This document shows, piece after piece, positions 34,572-44,017 of a DNA stretch of 64,000 bases. How positions within the stretch are numbered: the first letter of the stretch is position 1; each line of letters starts with the position of its first letter. The notes beneath the pieces are model-generated. The model did no database searches. It was not told the DNA's origin and saw only the letters and a list, made by a program, of their open reading frames with translations. Source of the stretch: JAGNGI01 sp035448825 (lineage in GTDB: Bacteria; Fidelibacterota; UBA2242); NCBI GenBank assembly GCA_035448825.1, contig DAOTJS010000002.1, forward strand, positions 1 to 64,000, in the 5' to 3' direction. Position numbers and translations under genes: made by a program.

Positions 34572-35639
34572 TTATAAATGGTCAGCAAAACCTTCTCGCG
34601 CCAACATTTCGACTAAGTCTTTAACTCTTTCTGAATCGCCGCGATTGACAATCAGGATTGAATCCTTGGATTGCACAACGATCAGATCGTTTACTCCGAC
34701 GGTCGCTATCAAATTTTTCCGGGAATAAAGGTAACAGCCGTGTGTGTCCAGGGTCGCCACATTACCGATTATTACATTACCGTTTCCGTCTTTTTCTTTC
34801 AAGTTATAAACTGCGTCCCAGGAACCGACGTCGCTCCAGTCAAAATTTCCCTGAACCACATAGACGTTCTTGGCTTTTTCCAGAATTCCATAATCAATTG
34901 AAATTGACTGGATCATTGACCAATGATGTTTTAAGATAGCTTCATACTCGGGTGTTTCGATAGATTTAGCGATGGATTGGAAACAAGCATATAATTCGGG
35001 AATAAAGTTTTTTATGGCATTTAAAATATTGATGCCTTTCCAGATGAACATGCCGCTATTCCATAGAAATTCGCCGCTTTCTAGAAATCTTTGGGCTGTA
35101 GAGACATTGGGCTTTTCAGCAAAGGTTTTCACCTTATAAACTGAATCCTCGACGACTTTGACATTCTTGTCAATCTGGATATAACCATAACCGGTTGCCG
35201 GGCGAGTCGGTTTAATGCCAAAGGTTACGAGAGCAGTATGATCCCTGGCAAATCGAAAACCGATACCGATTGATTTTTTAAACTCGGCGATATTATTGAT
35301 GTAATGATCAGCCGGAAAAACGCCAATAACCGCTTCCGGGTCTTTATTAACTATTAAGGTTGTGGCAAGACCGATAGCCGGAGCCGTATTTTTGCCGGAA
35401 GGTTCGCAGATAATATTTTTTTCCGGGAATCCCTTTAAGACCTTTAAAATACTCTCTTTCATATTTTGACCGGCGATAATAAAGATTTTCTTCTCGTCCG
35501 ATACACTTTTTAACCGTTCATAGGTCATTTGAAGCATGGTAGTTTCACCAATGACATCTAATAATTGCTTGGGACGTTCGCGGCGGCTGCGCGGCCAGAA
35601 ACGCTTACCTATTCCACCGGCCATAATTACGGAATACAT
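34572..35639 (-). CDS. manC: Mannose-1-phosphate guanylyltransferase
   Basis: A 355-residue nucleotidyltransferase making GDP-mannose from GTP and mannose 1-phosphate, for surface polysaccharides. The activation motif is MAGGIGKRFWPRSRRERPKQLL, GVFPADHYI is the substrate-binding strand, KTFAEKPN the sugar-phosphate site, and FLWNSGMFIWKG plus FDWSDVGSWDAV complete the family signature. It lacks the C-terminal isomerase domain of bifunctional ManC/AlgA proteins, which is usual for this length. It is followed by a small hypothetical gene. Confidence 0.93.
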   Translation of the reverse strand: MYSVIMAGGIGKRFWPRSRRERPKQLLDVIGETTMLQMTYERLKSVSDEKKIFIIAGQNMKESILKVLKGFPEKNIICEPSGKNTAPAIGLATTLIVNKDPEAVIGVFPADHYINNIAEFKKSIGIGFRFARDHTALVTFGIKPTRPATGYGYIQIDKNVKVVEDSVYKVKTFAEKPNVSTAQRFLESGEFLWNSGMFIWKGINILNAIKNFIPELYACFQSIAKSIETPEYEAILKHHWSMIQSISIDYGILEKAKNVYVVQGNFDWSDVGSWDAVYNLKEKDGNGNVIIGNVATLDTHGCYLYSRKNLIATVGVNDLIVVQSKDSILIVNRGDSERVKDLVEMLAREGFADHL

Positions 35640-35788
35640 TTTTGGATACTCCTATTTAACCTAAACTTTTCCACTAAAAATTGCGATAGAAAATCCACTC
35701 TGAATTTTTATAAAATAAAGATGAATCTGTATAGAATATAACAGGACATTATCAGACTTTAATCTCTTCCGATAATTTACCGAAGTCA

Positions 35789-37474
35789 TTAGTAGACCCA
35801 ATTAACTTCAGCCGTTTCCCAGCGGGAACGCACGTTTATTTCATCAGAATATGTTCGATACGATTCAGCCGGAAGATAGGGTGATAAGCGCCCGAAGTCG
35901 TATTTTCCATTGCAATTGCGGTCTTCCCAGATGGAAAATTTATATTTTCCAGGTAGTAAATCTATAAGTTGGTAAAATCCGATACTGTCAGGGCAAGTCT
36001 GACGGAAAAATTTAGCGGAACCACTGAGTTGGGCTTCGATAACCAGGTTTTTAAAATTGACCTTGTTTCTGGAAATAATTTTACCCGAGACACTGCCGAA
36101 CAAATTTTGATCTATTGTGTTGAACTTCAAAATAATTAAAGAATCCTGGAAAAAATTACCGGAGTAGTCGCGCCAATTTCGGGAATTGATCTGCAGTGAA
36201 TAATTCGAAGCCGATATTAACGGTTTCTCCGGTTCAATTATAAAAGAATTGGCGTCAATCCAGGATGAATGGATTGCAACATTTACCGTATCCTTGTAAA
36301 AAAGGGCAATGTTTTGCATTAAAGTATCTTGATAAACCGGTTCACTCAGGTTGATCTGGAGCACCGTTGACAATTCAACATTTGTAGAATTGGGCGACGG
36401 GATTGTAGAAATAATTTTCGGTCCCAGAGTGTCCGGCAAAGAAGTCCAATTAAAGCGGGCGGAGCGGCCATCAATAAGGAGAGTATCGTTTTCTACATCC
36501 CTGATTCCGGACACATTAATCTGATATTCGGTTTTTGGTGAGAGACTGTCGGCTAGCAAAATAATTCGGGTTGGTTGCTCCTCACTTACCCAGGCATGTT
36601 TTACTATAACTTTTTCATCCGAAAAAATAAAATTGGTCGGCGCAAGTCGCGTATCCGTCAAAGGGCGTGAGAAGTCCAATTCGAGATAACCATCTATCGG
36701 TTTAGCATTTATCAGTCGAAAAGGTTTTAAATACCTTTTTGCCAAACGAAAATTGATATTTTCAAGATAATCATTCCGGTTTTTAATAATAATTTGGTCA
36801 GTCTGCGGCGGTGCCAGTAGGTCATTTTCGGAGACAGATTTGGGACGCGGTCTCTCGCCGGAAATAGCCAGGGCGCGATACTCACCGACCGGCAAATTAG
36901 TCGCCTGATAATTGCCATCTTTATCTACCGAAACAATATAATCTGGCTCGGATAACCAGAGAGTATCTGGGAAGGAAACATTTTTTTTATAGAACCAAAC
37001 TTGGGTTTTGGTATTGGTAGGAATGTCAGTCACTACTCCAGTAATTGTCCCTTGATCGAGAGAATCGCCGGTGGCAAAGGCTATTTTAATTTCCTGGGCG
37101 GTGGCGTTGTTCTGGTAATCTTTCATATTGTGCCCAAAATTGAAAATGTAGGTGCGATCTGGTTGTAACGGCTCATTCAATTCAACAATGACTTTGCGGT
37201 GCTTGATTTTAACTTGAGGCGTAGTCGAGAGGCGCGGTGTCACTTGCAAAATTCCCTCGGTCATTCTCGCATCGATTGGCTCGGAAAAATGTAAGACGAT
37301 GTCAGTGTTAAGATCAATGTTGGTCGCGCCGTCTTGCGGAAAACTTGATAGAAGCACTGGCCCGGTGCGATCTACCGGTCCTCCACCGGGACCGCCCTGA
37401 GCGGCACACCCGACCAGGAAGGCACAAATCGCTATCAGGAATGTCCATTTTATTGGGCGCGTAAAGGTTGTCAT
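35789..37474 (-). CDS. Lipoprotein with SbsA Ig-like (Big_5) domains
   Basis: About 561 residues from the ATG at 37474; a GTG at 37492 would add six codons. Lipobox AFLVGCAAQ is followed by a Gly-rich linker (GGPGGGPVDRTGP) and a Big_5 domain (LLSSFPQDGATNIDLNTDIVLHFSEPID). At least one more Ig-like domain (ISTIPSPNSTNVELSTVLQINLSEPVY) follows, and the C-terminal region resembles a carboxypeptidase-regulatory fold (YKFSIWEDRNCNGKYDFG). Such proteins are widespread in FCB bacteria, anchored in the outer membrane, with no assigned function. It is transcribed away from the acyltransferase gene's upstream neighbour on the same strand. Confidence 0.82.
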   Translation of the reverse strand: MTTFTRPIKWTFLIAICAFLVGCAAQGGPGGGPVDRTGPVLLSSFPQDGATNIDLNTDIVLHFSEPIDARMTEGILQVTPRLSTTPQVKIKHRKVIVELNEPLQPDRTYIFNFGHNMKDYQNNATAQEIKIAFATGDSLDQGTITGVVTDIPTNTKTQVWFYKKNVSFPDTLWLSEPDYIVSVDKDGNYQATNLPVGEYRALAISGERPRPKSVSENDLLAPPQTDQIIIKNRNDYLENINFRLAKRYLKPFRLINAKPIDGYLELDFSRPLTDTRLAPTNFIFSDEKVIVKHAWVSEEQPTRIILLADSLSPKTEYQINVSGIRDVENDTLLIDGRSARFNWTSLPDTLGPKIISTIPSPNSTNVELSTVLQINLSEPVYQDTLMQNIALFYKDTVNVAIHSSWIDANSFIIEPEKPLISASNYSLQINSRNWRDYSGNFFQDSLIILKFNTIDQNLFGSVSGKIISRNKVNFKNLVIEAQLSGSAKFFRQTCPDSIGFYQLIDLLPGKYKFSIWEDRNCNGKYDFGRLSPYLPAESYRTYSDEINVRSRWETAEVNWVY

Positions 37475-37557
37475 TAATCTAAGAAGTAACACTACATTTG
37501 ATTTATTAAAAAAATATATGGGTTCGTTACGGTTCGGTTTGAATGGCTAAACTGTCG

Positions 37558-38739
37558 CTAAATAATGCCTAATTGCTTTCCTATTTGGGCAAATTTGTCT
37601 AGTACAAAATCTAGCTGTTCCTGGGTATGAGTGGCAATATAACTGGTGCGAATGCGGGAAGAATTACTTGGAACGGCGGGACTAATAACGGCATTGGTAT
37701 AAACACCGGCTTCGAATAACATTTTCCAGAATGTGAAAGTTTTCATATCGTCACCGACAACAATCGGAATCACCGGGGTCTCGCTGGTCGAGGTATTAAA
37801 TCCTAAACGCTTGAACTCCCGGCGCATATAATTACCAATATCAATCAATCGCTGACGGCGTTCGGGTTCTGACTTGATGATCTGGAGAGCGGCTCGGGTG
37901 GAAGCCACCACACTCGGCGGTAGACTGGCGGTAAAAATCATACTCCGGGCGTTGTGTTTGACGTAATCTATAACTTCATTTTCACCGGCGACAAAACCGC
38001 CAACAGCCCCGAAAGACTTCGAGAAAGTTCCCATAACTAGATCAACTTGATCACTTAAACCGAAGTGAGCCGCAGTACCATTACCATTAGGACCTAAAAC
38101 GCCCATAGAATGGGCATCATCAACCATAATTCTGGCGCCGGAGGCTTTAGCAATTGGTACGATTTCGGGCAAATTGGCTATATCGCCTTCCATCGAAAAA
38201 ATACCATCTACAATTACTAATTTGCCAGCATTGTCCGGCACGTTTTTCAAGACTTTAGCCAAGTCATTCATATCGTTATGGCGAAAACGCACTGTATTCG
38301 TCCCTGAGAAACGACAACCATCCACAATGCTGGCATGGTCAAGACGATCAACGATGGCATAGTCTTTTTTATGTAGAAGACTGGAAATGACTCCCATATT
38401 AACCAGATAGCCGGTCGAAAATATCAGAGCGGCTTCTTTGCCGGTGAACTCAGCCAGTTCCCGCTCGAATTCCTCGTGAATGTCCAGAGTTCCATTCAGG
38501 AACCGACTGCCGGTGCGGCCGGTGCCATATTCGTTGAGCGCTTTCTGGGCGGCTTCGACGACTTTCGGATGGTGGGTCAGTCCTAAGTAATTATTAGAAC
38601 CAATCATTATTTTAGGCTGACCTTTATAGATCATTACCGTGTCATCGCCACCCGAAAATGGTATAAAGTAGGGATAATATCCATTCTCCCGGGCAATCTG
38701 AGCATCCTTATAAGCGTAACATTTCTTAAATAAATCCAT
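37558..38739 (-). CDS. Alpha-oxoamine synthase, probably serine palmitoyltransferase-like
   Basis: A 393-residue PLP enzyme of the alpha-oxoamine synthase family, which condenses an amino acid with an acyl-CoA. Motifs: IMIGSNNYLGLTHHPKV, GTGRTGSRFLNGTLDIHEEFE, VDDAHSMGVLG and the PLP-lysine segment GTFSKSFGAVGG (Lys241). The TFSKS version of the lysine motif is closer to serine palmitoyltransferase than to BioF or Kbl (TLGK types). If so, it makes 3-ketodihydrosphingosine for sphingolipids. No biotin or other sphingolipid genes are adjacent, so 8-amino-7-oxononanoate synthase cannot be excluded. Confidence 0.82.
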   Translation of the reverse strand: MDLFKKCYAYKDAQIARENGYYPYFIPFSGGDDTVMIYKGQPKIMIGSNNYLGLTHHPKVVEAAQKALNEYGTGRTGSRFLNGTLDIHEEFERELAEFTGKEAALIFSTGYLVNMGVISSLLHKKDYAIVDRLDHASIVDGCRFSGTNTVRFRHNDMNDLAKVLKNVPDNAGKLVIVDGIFSMEGDIANLPEIVPIAKASGARIMVDDAHSMGVLGPNGNGTAAHFGLSDQVDLVMGTFSKSFGAVGGFVAGENEVIDYVKHNARSMIFTASLPPSVVASTRAALQIIKSEPERRQRLIDIGNYMRREFKRLGFNTSTSETPVIPIVVGDDMKTFTFWKMLFEAGVYTNAVISPAVPSNSSRIRTSYIATHTQEQLDFVLDKFAQIGKQLGII

Positions 38740-38906
38740 TGTTCACACCGTAATTAATTTCAATATACGCTGCAAATTTAAAGTCGGATGTATTGATTTG
38801 CAAATTGATGACAATGAGAGCTTTTCTCCCAAATAAATGTGATATTAGTTACATTTCTCAACCCAAATAACCTTAAATTATAAGTGTCTATAACAATGGA
38901 GGATTT

Positions 38907-41279
38907 ATGACAAATTTGCTAAAGACAATGACATTGATTGCTTTGATAATTACTACAGCCCTTTTTGCCCAGGCTCCTGACCTCATTCTTCAACCGGAAA
39001 TAACGCCGGAATTTAATGCTTATCTGGACAGTATGGAGATGGAATACCAGAAACTGTTACCCGGAACCGATAATGCTCAAACGATGAAAGCTCATATGGG
39101 ACTGGCGATTATACAAGCCACACGGGTTTACAGCAATGGCGATACCCTAATAAATGATCTGGAATATTTGATGGAAGAAATACAGAACAATATTAGGCTG
39201 AGTATCGAACAAACCTACGCAGATATTTTCCCGCTGTTCGATGCCGACAATCCGAATGAATTTGTCTTAAATCTCACCGAATTTTTCAAATCAGGTACTT
39301 ACCCGGCTTATCGCGATTCGATTAGTAAGTGGTTGACTGAAAATAGCTATCTAGCGGATGAGATTGGACAATCCGTTGATTATTTTGGTAATAAGGTTGG
39401 GCCGCTTTCCGTTGCTTTCGGTGAACATATTGATTCCATATTTGCTGGTACGGCTGATTTTGAATTTAGTGTTAAGATTATGGATTCAAAATATCAGGAC
39501 GATATGTTCATATTTTCCAGGACATTTTTCAATCGGATGGAAATGATTGGTGAATTAGGCGAGACTATGGCGGAAACTATGGGAAACGGATTTAACCAGA
39601 TTATAGATTCGCTAAATAATAACAGTACGGCTATTGATCCGGGAGTAGCCGTTGTTCAAGAAGGGCTGGATTCATTAAACGCTTTAATTGACAATGTCCA
39701 AGTGTTACTTGTTAACCAGCCATTTGCTCCGCTTGAACTTAATCTGGCCTGGATGGATTCCCTGCAAAAGGGAATTGATGAATTCGACGCCATTCTGGCT
39801 GGGAAGACCTATCCAATTGGCCCCGAATCTGAAAATAAAGTCATCCGTCCGCGTGGTATTATCGAAAGCCTGGCCCATCCCGATGGCCCGATGGGCGTTT
39901 TCAAGGATTTTTATCGCAGTGGTGAGAACCAATCTTACACTTTCTATAATACATTCCCGCAAGGCCTAACGGCTGGAATGTATGCTATGATTACCTCTGA
40001 TCTTATTTTGAATAGTTATGATACGCGGGAAGAATTTGAAGCGCGAATCCATTCTTATCAGGCTAATTTGAAGACGAAAACAGACCTAAAACCGGATGAG
40101 CATTTCGGTCTGGCGTTGACTCTGCTTTACGATTTGAGCGGAGAATTCTTCGGAAATGTGGAGGATGCTATCCAGATAATTTCAGAAGGGCGCATTGATA
40201 GTCTGGCGGCTACCTACGATTGGAGTGATTTCGACATACAGGATCAAATTGACGAAATTCGTTGTCATGTTGACCAATATATCGGGAGTGAAGAACCGAC
40301 CAATTTTGTCGTTCTTGTAAAAAAATACGGATATAATCAGAATCCCAATGCAGACCCAAATCCCTATGTTTTAGGTACCGATAGCGAATTTTCGATTGCT
40401 TTTCTGGCCGTTCCCCAGGTAAAAATTGCCACCGCCGCGATCGAAAAGGCTTGCGAAGGTTTAGCAAAAATAGGCGATGTTCTAAACGTTTTATATAACG
40501 AACTCGATCAGATGTTTATTTTAGACCTCGATCCAAATTACCTGGATTTTTCCGAGGTTGAAGGGCCGATGGATGTGATCAACATATTGGAACAATCTAA
40601 TCCCGAATTTTTGACTGTTACTGACTATGGGGTCGCGAAATTTCATGAAATGGGCGATTGGCTCGAGAATTCCTTTAATAGTTTGTGGATTTTCTCTAAT
40701 AATCTGAATGAACTTTTTAAAGCAATGCAACCCTATCAGGATGACTTTGGGATAGATGCCGCTCAAATGCAGGGGATCTCGATTATGTCGGCCGAAATGG
40801 CTTGGGCTCTCTATCGTGATTTTGCAAACCCGGATTCTACTATTATCATTGATGGTGAGCGCGTTAATATGTCCGCCTGGTTTGATAATCCGCCGACAAG
40901 TTTTCTGATTATGATGAAAAATTTCTTTATGGGTACCGATAGCACTCTGGGCGGAATGTTTCCCGACCGGTTTAAAGTCGGCATCGGCATAGCTCAGGAA
41001 AACCAAACTATACCGACCGAATTCAAGCTTTACCCGATTTATCCTAATCCTTTTAATCCGGTGGCAAATATTGCATTTGATTTGCCGCAGACTGCCGATG
41101 TCAAGCTATTCGTCGTTGATTTGCAGGGACGAGTAGTAGAGCAAATCGTCAATCACATGGTTTCAGCCGGTCGAGTGGTTTATAGTTGGAATGCCTCCCG
41201 TTATCCATCCGGAATTTATTTTGCCCTGCTGGAAGTCAACGGTCACCGGAGCATTTGCAAAATGACTTTGTTAAAATAG
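38907..41279 (+). CDS. Helix-rich secreted protein with type IX sorting domain
   Basis: A 790-residue exported protein: signal peptide (cleaved near LFAQA), then about 680 residues that are mainly helical and acidic. Two TPR-like segments appear (MKAHMGLAIIQATRVYSNGD and DEHFGLALTLLYDLSGEFFG). The C-terminal FlgD-like domain starts FKLYPIYPNPFNPVANI and ends in a basic KMTLLK tail. I do not recognise the body. ATGGAGGATTT precedes the ATG. It is followed after 8 nt by an outer-membrane barrel gene, suggesting a secreted protein with a dedicated partner. Function unknown. Confidence 0.8.
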   Translation: MTNLLKTMTLIALIITTALFAQAPDLILQPEITPEFNAYLDSMEMEYQKLLPGTDNAQTMKAHMGLAIIQATRVYSNGDTLINDLEYLMEEIQNNIRLSIEQTYADIFPLFDADNPNEFVLNLTEFFKSGTYPAYRDSISKWLTENSYLADEIGQSVDYFGNKVGPLSVAFGEHIDSIFAGTADFEFSVKIMDSKYQDDMFIFSRTFFNRMEMIGELGETMAETMGNGFNQIIDSLNNNSTAIDPGVAVVQEGLDSLNALIDNVQVLLVNQPFAPLELNLAWMDSLQKGIDEFDAILAGKTYPIGPESENKVIRPRGIIESLAHPDGPMGVFKDFYRSGENQSYTFYNTFPQGLTAGMYAMITSDLILNSYDTREEFEARIHSYQANLKTKTDLKPDEHFGLALTLLYDLSGEFFGNVEDAIQIISEGRIDSLAATYDWSDFDIQDQIDEIRCHVDQYIGSEEPTNFVVLVKKYGYNQNPNADPNPYVLGTDSEFSIAFLAVPQVKIATAAIEKACEGLAKIGDVLNVLYNELDQMFILDLDPNYLDFSEVEGPMDVINILEQSNPEFLTVTDYGVAKFHEMGDWLENSFNSLWIFSNNLNELFKAMQPYQDDFGIDAAQMQGISIMSAEMAWALYRDFANPDSTIIIDGERVNMSAWFDNPPTSFLIMMKNFFMGTDSTLGGMFPDRFKVGIGIAQENQTIPTEFKLYPIYPNPFNPVANIAFDLPQTADVKLFVVDLQGRVVEQIVNHMVSAGRVVYSWNASRYPSGIYFALLEVNGHRSICKMTLLK

Positions 41280-41287
41280 GATTAAAA

Positions 41288-42748
41288 TTGCGATTGATCC
41301 ACCGGATTTTAGTGGGGAAAAGCCACTACCTTTTCCCCACTTTTTTTTTAACCGTCAGCCTATGCAACACGTTATTCGCCAGTAATTGGCAGGTTTCAAT
41401 TTACAATTTGCTGGGATTTCCTGAGATTCCGACTGTAACATTGACTGACCTGAATTCACCGCGTTTGATGAAAGCCCGAACCGGTTACGACGATATTTAT
41501 CGTAAAATAATCAATCAAGAGACGACTCTCACCCTTTCAGAACAAACTAATGTGGTGCAATTTAATTGGCCTTTTCATCTCGGGCAGACTTCTCAACTTA
41601 TTAAAATTGGTGCGGAGCGGAATTTTTCAAATTTTAATAATCTTGATGATAATGCCAGTCTGGTCAGCCGTTGTCAAATTGCCCATACCAATTTTTCAAC
41701 TTTATGGGCAATGGCTTACAAACGCATTCAATTCGGTTGTGGCTTGGATTTTAACTGGAACTCAGCCCCTTTTTTGATAAATATTACCTCATTCCCTCAT
41801 TCGGATGATGAGCTTACCAATAAATACTTTTTTGACTTGCTAGAACCGACTTTCGGCCAGGAATTGACTAATACTTTGAACATTGATCAGACTGGTTATT
41901 CACTGTGGGCTTCGCTTCCTCTGAATAATAAATATTCGCTTGGTTTGGCAATTCGGGCGACTGAATTCGATTTCCACTGGCGTATTCTTTATATCAACTC
42001 TGGTGAAAAGGCGGCTTTAGCCGGGCAACGACAGATTGACCTTCCAATTAATGGATTAAACTATTATTACCGACTTTTCTTGAATTCGGGCCAGAGTTTA
42101 ATGAAGGATGTTTCCGTGATGTTCTTTAGTAATGATTTTGATTATTTCATTGATAATAATCGCCCTCATTTTACCGATCTGGATACGCTTGGGCTGGGAT
42201 ATATTGATCGCGATGGCTATGCAATCCAGTTTACATTGGGCAAAAGGTTGTTCGAAACATCCGGCGGTCTATCTTATTCCAATTATAAGTCAGATATTTT
42301 TCTAAGTACACCGGTACTCGGATTTCAGTGGGGAATTGCGCCGATTTTTCATTCGGCAGATTTGAAATTTTCGTACGGTCATTCCTTTAGTCAGCAAATT
42401 GGCTTTGGGACAAATTTCAACTGGCAGAATGTTAATTTTCAGGTCGGAGCTTTATATTCTCATACATTGTTCGATTTCTGGTTAAAAGGAAAAGCCAATC
42501 TAATGATGGGTATCAAGTCGGATCCGCTCGACTATCCTTACAAGTATAGTCTCCATTTATTCAATTTAAATGCCGAAGCAGAATGGCGACGGGGTCCGCT
42601 CGGTGTCGCCTATACTTTTCGGCAACTGATACCCACCGGTCGCAGAATGGATGACAGCCCGATCCGCTTTTATAAAGAAACGCCTGGGGTTGAATATACT
42701 TATCGCGGCGGCCAACAGCATCGGCTTAATTTCACCTATTACTTTTAA
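41288..42748 (+). CDS. Putative outer-membrane beta-barrel protein
   Basis: About 486 residues. The TTG at 41288 is preferred because TAGGA lies 6 nt upstream and it gives a complete signal peptide ending LCNTLFA; the open frame extends back to an ATG at 41186, but that would overlap the previous gene by about 90 nt. The mature protein alternates polar and aromatic residues throughout, consistent with a barrel, and ends HRLNFTYYF with a terminal aromatic, as outer-membrane proteins do. No family is recognised. It sits directly behind the helical sorting-domain gene and is probably its operon partner. Confidence 0.72.
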   Translation: MRLIHRILVGKSHYLFPTFFLTVSLCNTLFASNWQVSIYNLLGFPEIPTVTLTDLNSPRLMKARTGYDDIYRKIINQETTLTLSEQTNVVQFNWPFHLGQTSQLIKIGAERNFSNFNNLDDNASLVSRCQIAHTNFSTLWAMAYKRIQFGCGLDFNWNSAPFLINITSFPHSDDELTNKYFFDLLEPTFGQELTNTLNIDQTGYSLWASLPLNNKYSLGLAIRATEFDFHWRILYINSGEKAALAGQRQIDLPINGLNYYYRLFLNSGQSLMKDVSVMFFSNDFDYFIDNNRPHFTDLDTLGLGYIDRDGYAIQFTLGKRLFETSGGLSYSNYKSDIFLSTPVLGFQWGIAPIFHSADLKFSYGHSFSQQIGFGTNFNWQNVNFQVGALYSHTLFDFWLKGKANLMMGIKSDPLDYPYKYSLHLFNLNAEAEWRRGPLGVAYTFRQLIPTGRRMDDSPIRFYKETPGVEYTYRGGQQHRLNFTYYF

Positions 42749-42808
42749 ATATCGAGAAGTCCGAATTTCAAAAAATCGTTCTGTGTAAATCCCATTCACC
42801 TTTAGAAG

Positions 42809-42838
42809 GTGGATACCATGTCTTGATACTATACAAGA
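42809..42838 (+). repeat. GTGGATAC hairpin motif, copy 2
   Basis: The segment 42809-42830 matches 10608-10629 at 19 of 22 positions and also leads into a small hairpin (TCTTG ... CAAGA, 42821-42837). It lies about 100 nt before the V/A-ATPase operon, roughly the same distance as copy 1 from tag. Confidence 0.4.
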
Positions 42839-42853
42839 AATCCACGACCTGGC

Positions 42854-42882
42854 TTGATTTAACAGTTCAAAGCAATTAAATT
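42854..42882 (+). promoter_or_regulatory. Possible promoter of the V/A-ATPase operon
   Basis: TTGATT (42854-42859) and TAAATT (42877-42882) separated by 17 bp, 45 nt before the atpE start. Each hexamer matches the sigma70 consensus at only 4 of 6 positions, so this is tentative. Confidence 0.3.
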
Positions 42883-42927
42883 CCAAAGTTATTTTAAATT
42901 GAATTACTCGAACTACAGGAGATTTTT

Positions 42928-43527
42928 ATGGACGTTAAACTGGACAGTTTAATAGAAAAAATAAAGCAGGAAGGCATCGAAGAAGCCCAACGGGCTGCCG
43001 ATGAAATCCGCAAGAAGGCAGAAGCCGAAGCTCAGGAAATTATCAATGAGGCTACTGAAAAAGCCCGCCAGATAGTCAATGAAGGCCAGCAGAATGCCGA
43101 GAAATTGCGCGCTAACGCTGAAGCCGCAATTCGCCAAGCCGCCCGCGATACAATCCTCATAACCAAAGAAAATCTCCTGAAACTTTTCGATCGGGTATTT
43201 AAAAAAGAAATTGCCAAAACACTGACGCCGGAATTTTTAAAAGAGATGATTCTGGCATTGGTAAAATCTACATCTTCCGACAACCAGTATGAATTCGTAG
43301 TATCCGAAAAAGATGTTGAGAAATTGAAAACTCTGGTATTAGCGGCTACTCGCGATAGCCTCAAGGAGCCGGTCACTTTCCGCGTTGACCGGGGCATCGC
43401 CGCCGGATTTCGAGTTGCGCGCAAAGGCGAAGAGGTTTATTACGATTTAACCGACCAGAGCATCGCTGAAGTTTTACAGGAATTTCTCAATCCGGCGCTT
43501 CGCAATTTATTAGATCAGAATGGATAA
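42928..43527 (+). CDS. atpE: V/A-type ATPase subunit E
   Basis: A 199-residue peripheral-stalk subunit. The N-terminal half is a long charged coiled coil (EEAQRAADEIRKKAEAEAQ ...), and the C-terminal globular domain contains the KLKTLVLAATRD and FRVDRGIAAGFRV region typical of the E family. It couples the catalytic A/B head to the membrane subunit I. AGGAG precedes the ATG. First gene of a seven-gene operon; it overlaps the next gene by 8 nt. Confidence 0.88.
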   Translation: MDVKLDSLIEKIKQEGIEEAQRAADEIRKKAEAEAQEIINEATEKARQIVNEGQQNAEKLRANAEAAIRQAARDTILITKENLLKLFDRVFKKEIAKTLTPEFLKEMILALVKSTSSDNQYEFVVSEKDVEKLKTLVLAATRDSLKEPVTFRVDRGIAAGFRVARKGEEVYYDLTDQSIAEVLQEFLNPALRNLLDQNG

Positions 43528-44017
43528 GTATTACTATTTAATCGCTCAGTTGCCTGTTTTATATTTCGAGCGAGAACCGGCGCTGACCACCGAACAATTT
43601 TTAACCGAAGCCCATAAATGGCTTTCGGCTGATGATTATGCGCAATTAGAAAAGGTTGATTTGAGTGCCACAGCGCTCGAAAAAAATGATCCGAGTATTG
43701 TTCGACGGATCAAGAATTTCGAATTGAGTTTGCGCTTAGAGATGGTTGAATGGCGAACAGCGCAGAAAAAGAATCAGGATTATAAAATTATAGGATTTCC
43801 GGCTAATTTAGTGCGAGAGGGCGATCCGTTGACCGTTGAAAAGAATCTCTTGCTATGGCGCTGGCAATTTCTGGATTCGCTCGAATACGGTCATTATTTC
43901 GATCTGGATTTCCTCATCCTTTATCATCTGCGTCTCCAGATTTTAAAAAGACTTTTTACATTTAATAAAAAGCTCGGACGTGAAAAATATCAACAATACT
44001 TAGAAATGGAATTATGA
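43520..44017 (+). CDS. DUF2764 protein, V/A-ATPase operon-specific subunit candidate
   Basis: A 165-residue protein of the DUF2764 family, found between subunits E and A of V-type ATPase operons in Bacteroidota, Chlamydiae and some spirochaetes. It begins YYYLIAQLPVLYFE and is helical, with an ENxLxxWRWxFLD-like stretch (EKNLLLWRWQFLDSLE). No subunit C or F is encoded in this operon, so the protein may take the place of subunit C as the adaptor between rotor and membrane ring. That role is inference from gene order and size. It overlaps both neighbours by a few nucleotides. Confidence 0.85.
   Translation: MDKYYYLIAQLPVLYFEREPALTTEQFLTEAHKWLSADDYAQLEKVDLSATALEKNDPSIVRRIKNFELSLRLEMVEWRTAQKKNQDYKIIGFPANLVREGDPLTVEKNLLLWRWQFLDSLEYGHYFDLDFLILYHLRLQILKRLFTFNKKLGREKYQQYLEMEL

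Noticed and set aside
40521..41006. A 161-codon minus-strand frame
   Set aside because: It is antisense to the sorting-domain protein and shows no ribosome site, signal or family motif.
41186..41287. N-terminal extension of the barrel protein from ATG 41186
   Set aside because: It would overlap the conserved sorting domain of the previous gene and add 34 residues before a normal signal peptide; the TTG at 41288 with its own ribosome site fits better.
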